NCBI GenBank assembly: GCA_038049695.1
Contig: CP142451.1
Coordinates: forward strand, 8,616,001-8,680,000
Direction: 5' to 3'
DNA from: Cinnamomum chago
Taxonomy: Eukaryota > Streptophyta > Magnoliopsida > Laurales > Lauraceae
Length of the DNA stretch: 64,000 bases
Part shown: one piece after another, positions 34,523 to 47,106 of the stretch
How the letters are laid out: every line of letters begins with the position of its first letter
How positions within the stretch are numbered: position 1 is the stretch's first letter
Position numbers and translations under genes: made by a program
Notes under the pieces: model-generated
The model's input: the letters and a program-made list of their open reading frames with translations, nothing else
Told to the model about the DNA's origin: nothing
Databases searched by the model: none

Positions 34523-37500
34523 CTACCTTCGTTCCAGCCCTGTCAAAAAAACCAACTTCATAAATATCAATTGTATATCATGGTCCTTGGCATTAATTTA
34601 TTGAAATCAATATTTGTATCTTTTAAAGCAATTATCCAAATTTTTTTGAAAATATAAAACCCATGAAGCAATGTTTATGTGCCACCTGCCTAGAATGTGT
34701 TCCAAGAGATTGATTGGAAGGAAGTTCTGCCACGCTATCTAGCAATAAGAGGATTTAAATGTTTCTTGGAACATATACAGCCCCAAGCATGTCGAGTGGG
34801 CCCATAGGCCATTACTCTGTGCCAGAGCATCCAAGCTGGACATTCCAGAATTAAATCAGTGGCCTACATTTGTATGATGAAAATCAAATTGGTGCTGACC
34901 CGACCCATACTCAATTGAATATGATCGAGGACTAGATGGCTAGAGACAATGCGATATGTGGGATTGCTGACTCAACATACAGGCCCCATCATCAATGGTT
35001 TGCATAACCATTAACCAGACCACAGGCCCTGATTGTATACACTCAAGGGCTGAGGATCATATAATTTCCTCATGGTTTGGATCGCAAATGTGGTTCCTTC
35101 TGCTTCAGGCATCAATATTCCTGAAGATAATATTATTCTTGGGCCAATAATCATAAAAAAATCCTCAACTGTCAATCCCCCTTTTATCTAACTTTGGAAT
35201 AAATTTTGTATAGAGGGTACAATGGCCAGCTTTATTAAATGGAAAACTTGGCTGTGGCGCGAACAGTACTCAAGCACAGAACTCACTGAAGCAACTGACA
35301 AATTGCTTGCCTAAAACCATGCAGCCAGGTCACATAACAGCCCCATGTGTTTATGAACATCACTCTGCAACTACATGAGAAGGCCCAGGCCAAACCAATA
35401 AATCCATGCAGTCTTGCAGCAAAGGGCATAATGCCTTCACTCGGTAATTTGATGCTTACGTAGAAGGTAATATGCTTTCCTACACTACATGCAACCCAGT
35501 GATCCTTCTAGACTCTGACATCCCGTAAAACTTGAGAAGTTAAAAAACAAATATGATGGAAACTAAGAAAGACTATTTTGGAGCAACATACTTTGAGGGC
35601 CTTAAAGTGCAAAATATCAGTTGCTTTTGATCCCACATGGCAAGTTTTGTTCTCGAATTCGACACTTATAGTTAGTATTGTTTTTAAGAAACTAAGTGAT
35701 TTTTATTTAGATTTTAGAATTTTCTGGTATTAAAATTCAAGGGTTGAGATTGGATATACCAAATGAAAGGATCTCTTACAAATCAAATCTGAAACTTGCA
35801 CGATTTGTCTCTCTCATATTTTGTAAAAATGGAACTGAGATCTCATAAGATCTTTCCTCAAATCCAGTGATTTTCACTTCAGTTCACCTTTTCTTCCAAC
35901 TCAAATATAAAAAGGAATAGGTTAAAATTGAAATTGAATCCACCCAAATTTTCTCATTAAAAATGAAAAACTCAGAAAATGACTACTGTGTGTCCTTTCC
36001 TTGACTTGATTCTGTAGCAATACAATGCTAATCCATCCAGTGTACTGTGGTTTTCAAGGGAAAAAAATTCACTGAAACTTACATATCTTAGTGAATTCTG
36101 GGTGTACAACGCCACAACGCCACCCACTCAAACTAATGCATATAACCCTGGCCAAAGTCATGAACCGACCATTATAAGAAAAATCCTGTTTGCACAATGG
36201 CACGCAGGGAGGAGAAACAGCAAAATGAGTGCCTGGCCGTTATAAAAAGCAATAGCATGATAGCAGAACACTCTCTTCCAAAAGAGGGGAAAAAACATGA
36301 GAGCAGAATTTGGTCGAAGGTAAGAATAAAAGGGGCTGTAAGAAAATAGGTAAAATTCCATTCCCAAAAAAAAAAAAAAAATAGGAAAAATAGGAAGAAA
36401 AGTAGGAACACTAGAAAGGGATGGTGAGAATCACTTGATAGAAAAGAAAAATTAGATTAGGATTTAGCGGGGTCAACAACCTTCCCATTCCTCAAACCAA
36501 ATATTATGGCGTGACATGGGTAGTCCCTATCAGAAACAGTTCCCCTCTTAATTTTCCTTTTGCCATTAATTAACAAAGTTCTATTAAGAGGTTACAAAAA
36601 AAAAAAAAAAAGTTCTAGTAAGAGACAACTAAAAAGGGAAGGATTATGGGCTATGATGCACAGATACTTCAAAATGGGCAAGGCATCGTATCTGATACTT
36701 CACTTTTTATGTGTAAAATCCGTGTCCCTTCCGTATCCATGCCGTGTCCCTATCGTATCCATGCCGTATCCGGGCATCATAGATTCTGGGTGTTGTGCCT
36801 CATTGCTTGTGGGATTGTCTCCGTGGTTATTGATGAAGTTATATTCTATTGAATGTAGGTCTTCTCCTAAGCCATCTCAATTAGTTATTTGATAAAACTG
36901 CTGCTTTGTTTACAACAAAATCTAACATAGATATGAGAATTCAGTGCCAAATGGACCTAAGTAGTGAAAAAATATGCATCAAGGAGTCAACAACCAAATT
37001 ATGAAAGTCATAAAAATGCATCAAGGAGTCAACTCCCAGATTATGAAAGTCTTTGCTAGAAGAGAACTTCCCCTTGCATACAAATAATGAAATCAAAGAA
37101 TATATAAATATGTGTGGGACTTCCAGAAGGACATAGAGGATAGGATTGATCTGTACCATCCATGGGCAAAAGCTCACAGCTAGATCATTTAAAACCTTAA
37201 CAATATCCCTTGGCCCAAAGCCCACAAAAGAGAAGGAAAAATTCCAGATGGAAGAAAGCAAAAATCACAAAATGGAGTAAAATAAATAGTTCATATAAAA
37301 ATTTAGTACAGAAAAAAGGTGCATAAATAAGTAACACAGTCAGTTTCCTATAGCACATGAATATAAATACAAGTACATAAGATTTAAAAATAAAATAAGA
37401 TAAAAGACAGATCAAAGCAGAATGAAATGAAAATGCATTCGATATATGTAGGAGGACAAGGTTAACCTAGTTGAAGGATAGAGAAACATACTGGAATATC

Positions 37501-40500
37501 TATGCAAAGACCCATTGCCATTCGATGTAGGAACAAGCTTTCTTTCTTGACCTAAAGATAAAATTTGCATTCGTTCAGGCCAATCTGAATTCAGTCTTCG
37601 GGCAAAGTCCTCCACTTCCCTGCATTCAACAATGGCACAAGAAATATACACTTGGATTAATGACGGCTGCAATCATAGATTTGCATGAATTGCCCCATAG
37701 TAATGCAATTTTAAAGCAGAACAAACAATGAGTTTAGTAACAATGAAATATCCCCTATCCACCCACTCAGTAATTCAGTATGGATAATGGCTGCAGCAAT
37801 AGATGTGCATGTAATGTTGCACACTAATGAATTTACGGATAGTGACATATCGAACACAAGCAAAGAAAATTAAGCTGTGCCATTCTAAATGATCCAACAG
37901 ATTAATAGCTATTCAATCAGAGCTATTAGGACTGACGACTTAAAAAGGCAGGCTACAGAATCAATTAAGAGATATATGCGAAAGCAGGCACAAATCTATA
38001 TCCACATACAAAGTTCATGTGCAGGCTACAGTTCTTTTGTAAAACAATGTTAGACTTGTTAGCATAGACAGAGTGGGACTGATGCTTGGGCCTAGGCCTC
38101 CATGGTGAGCTTCCTCTAGGTCAGTCTCAGGGATAAGAAGCAATCATACTACTGGTATGAATTAAAGAGACCTTGACAACAAGCAGCAAGGACTGATGTC
38201 AACACTACTGGGCATTATGGAAATGAGTGGATATAACCCAAAAGGCTGTAGAGCATTTAAATATAACGGTGAAATCAAATAGATAATGAATGAAATAAGA
38301 CCTAGCTGAATAGAAGTTTTAAGAAGCTCTCTCATTCAGCAATTCAAAAACCTAAGATAACATGGGGAGATAAAAATGAACTAGAGCCCATTTGATAAAG
38401 TCAAAAGTATCACGCCCCACGTAATACCTTTTCATAAAACTAGTTAGGAGAACAAACCAATATAAAAAGTGTATTATTAAATCTAGACCAGCGGACCCAA
38501 ACCAAGCCGCCGCCGCCCCCCCCCCCCCCCCCCCCCACGACACACGCACACCCCCAAAAAAATAAAAAAACGGCCCGCTGATTTCCAACCTCCATATAAA
38601 ATTAAACATTTCCAATAATTGTGGAAAATGCTCAGAATACATGAAACGAAACTAGAAAGAATTGAACAGTATGACAGAAGTTCCACACCAATTATTAAAT
38701 TCATGAATGATAAAGTTGAAAATTAATACGTAAAAATAATGTATAAACTCTACGATGCAAGTCCAGCTCACCTATCAAGTTCTTCCTTCATAGCAGGGTC
38801 TAGCCCATCATCGATATCAACCTCTTCAAAGTCACCCTTTGTTGTGAAGGCGTCATCAGAAGCATCTGGAAGTTTTGAAGTCCTACTGGGACTAGGCACA
38901 ACAGCACCGCCAGCTTCAAGGGAGCCCAACTCCTAATGCAAATGAAATCGACCACAAAATTAATCAACATGTGCATCACCATCATCAATGCATTACACCA
39001 TTAACAGGAAACAAATCTAATATTTTCAGTAAATAGTTGCATGAATTATATGTACGCGCGCGCGCACACACAATGAGAACTTAGGTGATGTGGAGCATTC
39101 TTTGCCATAGTTGTCAATTATGTTCCGTTCTGGCTAGCATTGGCCGGAACATTGTGAAAGTAGCCTTGGGGCAGAACTAAATGTCCCCCTAACAGTTTCC
39201 AGTCCCAACTCCCATATCCTCTAAAAGATGGGATAATGGACACCCAGAGAGCAACTAAAAACTTGGTTTTCTCCACCAAGCAGCTATCACTGGATTTTTT
39301 TCCTTTCAAGGCATCTTGAGTTCCTTTCCTTCCATACTGTCCAGAGCATCACTAGAAATGTCAATCTCCAAAATTCCTTACCTCTAGGAACCCCGATTGG
39401 AGCCTTCCAAGCCTGGAAGAGCTCAAGGAGGGATTTGGGGAAAGACCCAACAGCAACCACCGACCTCCAAATTGACTGAGCCGTTTTGCAACTCAACATG
39501 AGGTGGTCCATAGATTCCTCGTCACTCAAGCACATGGGGCAGCCATTAACAATAGTCATCCCACATCTCCTTAGGTTATCCATAGTAAGAATTCTTTTTC
39601 TAAGAGCCATCCACTTGAAGATAACCACCCTTGGGGGAGCCTTCAAATTCCATATGCTACACACAGCACTCCTCTCCCTCAGGTTGTTGGGTATACCCGA
39701 GAAGAAAGAGGAGACTGAGAAGATCTCATCTTTTGAGGCAGTCCACACCCTTATGTCCTCCATTCTTTCTGGGAAGTACATACCGTTCAGCATTCTGGTC
39801 AGTTTTAGGTATTCTTTTATATATATATATATATATATTTCATTTTTCAATCGTGTCTTTTTCAAAATGGAATACCGAAATTGACCGGAATGTTGAATCA
39901 TTCCACTATAGGGTCAAACTGGAACAATGACCAGAAAGGAATTGACAACTATGTTCCCTGTTTTTTTATCTCTGGACATAGATGCCCTGTTTTTACTAAT
40001 TAACTTCACAAAGAATGAGGGTTAATTTTGCTTATTTCTCCATAAGTTGTGGCATGGTACAAGCCCCCTTTCGAAAAAAATTGAACCGAGGAACTGATGG
40101 GTGACAGGTGGCCTTCTAAGAGACGAAGTAGATTTTAAAAAGTTGGGTTTATATAAGGGGAAGTATTAGTACGTTGATTGGTAATTTCAATTTACAGTTC
40201 ATAATAGAGCTCTCATTTACATGATCCATCTTGTTCAAATCAAATGTTCATCATATTCATATATATATTAATTCACAAAAAATTTCTCTTATCATAGTGA
40301 TATACACACTTGGATTGATCATATGTAAAAAATTACAAGCAATCAGTCCAATGGAGTATAGCATTCTGATTAGAGTGAAATCTTGCTGATTCATGGTAAA
40401 TTGCAAGACATGATATTAATGGTATAGCCGTATAGATATTGTAGAGATGAGCTCACATGCGTCAAATCAGTTGAGTATCTTGGTCATGAACACCTGATTG

Positions 40501-43500
40501 TGTTCTAGACCATATATCAAGGCTCTGCATTGTAGTGTATTACAGTTCACATGTTTACACGTGCTAACATAACCGATTGAATGGAGTTGATCAATATAGA
40601 ACACAAGCCACTAATACAGTGATGCAGCAGCACCAATATATCATTGGAGACAAACTCGTGGGCCATATGTGGGACCCAAGGAAATCTAGAGGTTTTTCTT
40701 ATTTCATTATTTTTCTAATTATATGTAACAGTTGTAATTAGGATTAGGTGTCTAATTTGGGTAGGATTCTTATCTTGTTTCCTAGTTTAATTAGGTTGTC
40801 TCTTAGCCCTAAGTTTCTTTTACTATATATATGGCATTGTAGAGATTAATAAGCTCATATTTGAGTTAATAGAATTTTCCCTTGTGAGATTCATCGTTGG
40901 AGAGTGTTCTTCATCGCGAGATTGTTTATGCAAAAACCATTTTTGTGCTGCGGCACCTACAATCCAAATCCTAACCCTAGGATTTGCATCATACAGTGGA
41001 CCATGCTGATATTGGAGTGAAAGTGATTTTCACTGTTAATCAAGAGGATTTAATGGTATTTAAGTGGACTTGATTTGAGAAGGTGGGTCCATTTCACCAA
41101 GTCAACTGTAACAAACACAAGCGTGTGAGTACTCTAAAATGAGCCTTCAGAAATATTTCAAAATAGGAGTTGTTTGTCTAAGACTATCTTGGTTAAATCA
41201 TTTCTCCTTGCATTAGCAATTACCTATCTATATATACATTTCTAAAATGGGCACCCCTCTGCTGAGCATGGGTGCTCAACATATGGGAGTGCGGGGCAGC
41301 CTCGGTCCTACCTACCTGTGTTGTGTATGGTGACAGAGGCTCAAATCATTATCCTAACCACTTGATCGATGGCCGACAAGTTTTCACCGTCCAAAATGAG
41401 CGCAAGTCGATCCAATGGTCCATCCATTCAGATGGGTGCCCAACCCGTGATCAGTGACTATCACAAAAAGTCCATATTTATGGTCTACTAGAATGGATCA
41501 TAGGTTGGGCCCCACTAGGTGTTTTGGCACGCAGAGCTCACCTTCTCGTTAGCACCGGTGCTCAGCGGAGGGAATTCCTTCTAAAATTTATTTGATTGTT
41601 GTCTACAATATCCCTTTGAAGTTTGAACTACTTATTGATAACATTTTTCTAAGAAATTCATTTAAATGTACACATTTAGTTTCAATTATAATCTTCTTCC
41701 AATTGTTTCTTACATTCTCATTTGTTATTGTGTTCTGTATTTTATGTTCTTTTCTCATGTAAATAATAGAATCTCTCTGAAATATTTTTTAATTGAATTT
41801 TTTTACTTTTCCCTTTAGAAACCCAACAAACAACTGATTATTTTTTAATGTGATCTTTTGCTCTTTTTCTCTCTTTTTTTTTTTCTCACAAATCAATTAA
41901 AAGGAAGAAATTTACCTTCAATTGATTTTTGCTCCAACCAACAAATTTTTTTTAATGGTAGATAGCAGTAAAAGAGATAAATACTTTTTTTTAATGGTAC
42001 AAGAGATATATGCTGACAAGCAACAACCCCAAAACAAAAGGGCAGAGGAAACCCCCAAGACCACCGCACACAAAACCAAACAGTAAAGAAAAAAGACCAG
42101 AAGCATTCAAATACAAACACCACCAAGAACTTGGACAACCATATAGGTCACAAGCCCCAAGGGGGATTCCAGCACAAGCTACTTCAACCTCCCAATATTC
42201 TATCCAGCCACCTTACCCCAATGAAAGAAGATAAGACCCATGGAAATGCATCAAAAGTGCCAGATGGAGACCCATGAAGCTATGAAGAACTTCAATTTAT
42301 CCAATACAAGGCCTCCTCATTAGAAGATTTGCATTTGAAGCATCTAGAGTTTCTTTCCTCACAAATTAACCAAAGAATCACCAGAAAAGTGGACTTCCAC
42401 ATAGTCTTCTCTCCATTTGACCCAACTACACCTTAAACGCTTCAAATAAATTGAGAACAGTGTGAGGAAGCACCCAACTGCATCTGAACCAGCTCAAGAT
42501 CGAATTCCATCTGCTAAGCACATGGGGCAAGCATTACCAATCAACCCTGCACTTGAGAAATAGATGGTCGACCGTCTCCTCATCTGCTAAGAACATGGGG
42601 CAAGCATTACCAATTATTTGCTTCCGTCACTGAAGATTGTCCTAAGTAAGAACGCAACCAGGGAGCCATCCAAAAGCAATCACCCTAGGGGTAGCCTAAA
42701 TCTTTCAAACGTTGAAACTGATCTCAAAGATTAGGATATGCTCATCAAATGGAAAAGAGAAAAGTCACTCAAAAGATGCCATCATCAGAGAGCTCTCAAA
42801 TCTTATTATCCCCCATTCCGGAATGAAAACATTACCAAGAAGGTCTAGGAGTGAGGACGTGTCTCTCCTTTGACTCCAACAAGGTCCTACCATATATGCC
42901 ATATAATTGTTAACTTTTGCCTGACAATCTTTGGCAAATAAGATCCAGAACCTACTCTACCAAGGGCCTATCCCCAGTCCAAGTGTCAAGCCAAAAGAAT
43001 ATCTTCTCACCTGATCCAACATGATATCTGATGCTTTTAGCAAATGCCTCTTTAACAGTAAGGATGCCCCTCCACAGACCCGAAATTGAGGTAACTCGAA
43101 CCCTGACTATCCCATCCATACCTAGAGACGCCATATTTTGCCACTAGAACTTGTTTCCAAAAGCTTTCTGCACCATCCCTAATCTCCACAACCATTTACC
43201 CAAAAAAGTTTGATTCATCCAATATAGAGGGTCTAAACCCCAATCCACCTCCTGTCTTTGATTTACACACTTACATCCAATTCATCAAGTGATATTTCTT
43301 CTTTAGGTCCCTTCATTGCCAAAGGAAATTGTGTTATGACCAGCGTCAGAACTAGAATTTTATATATATATATGATTTTCTTTTAGGGGGGGGTGTTAGG
43401 GCTATATAAAAAAAATTTAATTTTCCCTGTTGTGAGGGGTTTTTTTTAAATTTCATGAATACATTGGAGAGGGCCAACCAAAAAAAAGAATAATTCTTCC

Positions 43501-46500
43501 CCTAGGAGAAAGGTATTCACTTTCCACGGAGCCAATTTCCTTTCCACTCTTTCAACCACCAAATTCCCAAGACTTGGAGGCACTTCCCGAGCAAAGAAGC
43601 AACCAAAAGTACGAAGCTGGAACATAACCTGATCTGCATCCAAAATATCAGCAAAATGAGAAAGAAAGTTGTCTTCCACCCTTCACCCTTAGAAGTTCAA
43701 TTTTGAAGAAATTGATATTAAAACCTGAAACTGCTTCATAACATAACAAAGTTGCTTTCACATTTTTTATTTGATCCTCTTCAGCTGCATAAAAGATAAC
43801 AGTATCATCCGCCAACTGCAAGTGACTAATAAAGAGAGCTTCTGGAGCCGAAATGAAGCCTCTTATCAAGTTTGCATCAACTGACGCCATCACCATCTCG
43901 CTTAGCATTTCTCCCACAAAAACAAAAAGAAATGGAGATAGAGGATCTCCCTGCATCAAACCTCTTTGAGCTAGGAAGAAACCTTTTAGTCTTAGAGGAT
44001 GGTGAAGCACTGAGGAGACACTATGGCATCCATCTGCACCATTTAACTCTAAACCCCATTCTTTGTAACATGTATAGAAGGAAACCCCCAATCCACTCTG
44101 CCGTAAGCCTTTTCAAGGTCTAACACACAACCACCTGGTAATCTGTCTCCATATCTTGAGTGAATACATTCATATGCAATGAGGACCCTATGCAAGATCT
44201 GTCTCCCTTGCATAAAGGCTCCTTGGGCTTGAGAAAAAAAATATAAAAAAAAAAAAAATGGAGTCTGCCCCCTCTTAGATTTGCAATGAGGACGCCATCT
44301 GAGATCCATCTCCCTTGGACAAAGGCCCCTTGGGCTTGAGAAATGATATAGGGCAAAAAAATTTGGAGTTTTTACAACGCCACCTTTGCTAAGATTTTGT
44401 AAGATCTTCCAATGAGGCTAATTGGTTTTATATCGTTGATGATTTTGGCTCCTTGTCTCTTAAGAATGAGAGCTATGAATGTAGCACGAATGTTTTTAGA
44501 TAGTTTTCCCCCAAAATCAGATTCAGTCATGAAAGCCATAATGTCCGTAATATCAACCCAAAACCACTCAAAACCGCCATTCGAAACATGGTTTTTGCTC
44601 CTACCAACGTGGGTTTTGTAATTTCCTATATTACGTTTCATTAAATTATATTTTTATTTTCATTCTGAAAAAATAAAAATAAAAATAAAATTTTGCTCAA
44701 TATTTTGTTGAAATGTAGATATTTAGCTTCAATTATGTTTATTCTTTAAACTCTCTTCATTTTCTCATTGGTTTTTATGTTATATATCTTCTATTTTCTT
44801 TTTACATAATGAGAATGTTGAGTTAGATGTGTGGTAAAACTAGATGAGAAAATGGCTAGAGGACCAAATTTCAATTGTTGGATCATCACAGATAGCAAGA
44901 AAAGTGCAAAAAACTATAGACCATTGATTTAGATTACTGGGCATCTGTGGGCCCCATTCTCTTGATCTGAACCGTTCATTCTCTTCAAAATGTCAAATAC
45001 GGCTCAGGGATCAAATTTTACATCTTAACTTCTCATGGATTTTGAGCAATCTTGGAAAAACTATCTGAACATTGGATTGCATCACTGTAAATCACTGTTT
45101 TGGCATTCTTAAACCGGCAGTCCGTTTTTTTTTTTTCTTGTGGGCCCCTAAAGCATGATCTAAACCACTCATCATCTTGAAAATGCAAAAAATGACTAGG
45201 TGGGTAAATTTCAGGGCTAAAGTCATTATAGATTTTGAGCAATTTGTGAAGTCCAGACCATTGGATCTTCAGTGTTGGACCTTGTGGCCCCCATTTTTAA
45301 AATCTAAACAGTTCACCCTCTTTTGAAGGCCAAATATGTGTACGGGTTAAATTTCAGGTCTTAAAACGTGACAGATTTTGAGAAATGTGTGAAAAACATC
45401 TATCCGTTGGATTGGTCATAGATTCACATGTTTAATGGTCTGAAAAGCTGAAGAGGTCATGGATGGAAGCAGTAAAGATGCAGTTGAAGAAGTGCAACCT
45501 ATCCGAGGATTTGGCCTCGGATAGACTAGAATCGCTTTGATGATGATGATGATGATTTTCTTTTGACATAAATAATAGAAATTTTATTCCTCTTTGAAAT
45601 ATTTTTATGTTTATTGAGTTTTTATCCCTTTCAAGAATAAAAAAAAAAGGTACTAGCAACTATCATTTTCAAACTTTCTAAATTTTCTTAGTCTTGGTTT
45701 TGTGTTTTGCTCTGTGTATTCATCTTTATTGGTTTTCATATTCTATATACTTTACCTTTTTCTGTTAGTTTATTCTTTTATTAACCGACTATTTTCCCTC
45801 ACTAATAATTTCTTATTCTTCTCTTTTCTTAATTTTCACGGACTCTTGTGCTAGCTTGCTAATTAAGTGATTCCAAGATAACTAAATCAAGATGTGTCAT
45901 TTATCATTCAAAAAAAAAAAAAAAAAGAAGGATGACAAAATCAAGATGCCACAAACCTTATTGATCTGGTTTACAGTCGACAAAGGATCCTTCGATTGCT
46001 CTTTTCTTCTCCGATTCTTCTTCTTTTGCTTAGCCCTAACCCCCTTTGGACCTACAAACCATAACAAGCATAGTAAAGAAACATGATTTTCTTTTTTATA
46101 AACATTCCAAATTCAGAGGCATCTGTTGGAGTCAAGGCACAGGATAACATAAATAAGTACAAATATAAAATGTATTCTATTCAGAAGCTGTAGTGTGCAA
46201 CTGTGCATTATTGTATGTATCTTGAACATGTGACAAATGGTCATACACACTCTCAAGTGTCGCAGGTATGACCATATGATATGCTCAAAGAGGATTTGTA
46301 AGTCCTATATTCTACATTTTTAACTCAAATATAAGTATCTAATATAGGTGTGTGGAAGTGTAGATCAAGAGCTTATTGTTCCAGATTAGGTATTGGTGGT
46401 GGCGGTGCGAGGGGGGTCATAGGTGGGCCAGCGGCTCAAAAACAAAGGACGGCACCTTCCTTGTCACGTGCACTAGATCAAAACTATTTATATGTATGAT

Positions 46501-47022
46501 ATATATAATTAGAAGTAATCACTTGGACTGCATATCAACAAGGACATGCAAACAGCAACCATTTTCCAACTTAAATTGAGAATAAAAGTGATTTATGTTT
46601 TAATTGAAATACCAATTTAAAAAATAGTTTTAATTGAAATGAGCTCTTAGTTTACCATACAAAGACAAATTTACATGGCGCATGGTTGTGTGGTACACAA
46701 TCCCTATATGCATTCTGATCTTTTACAACTATCAAAATTCTCATGGTTGGTGCAGCAAAAATCTATGGATTACAAACCTTCGATTTTTCTATTTCCTTAA
46801 TTTTGTGAGTATTTATATGTGGGGCTGGAATCCTTTTTCAGAATGATAACTTAAATTAACAGAAAGCTTAGTAGGACAAGAAGAATATACTGACAAGCAA
46901 GCTCACAAAACCCAATACCACCACCACCACCCAAGCTGATAACATATGCAGAAAGCCAGGCTACCAAGGCAACATACGGCTTGTCCCTCCAATTAAACAA
47001 AATAAGATTATAGTCAGGCCCC

Positions 47023-47106
<84 letters not shown>

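Noticed and set aside
34485-34539. Alternative reading of the last SKP1-like exon ending further down at 34485
   Set aside because: It looked open at first, but the acceptor leaves phase 1, and the correct frame meets a stop at 34523-34525.
36715-36785. Repeated CCGTATCCATGCCGTGTCCC-like words
   Set aside because: Clearly a short repeat, but no bounded element, inverted ends or target duplication could be defined.
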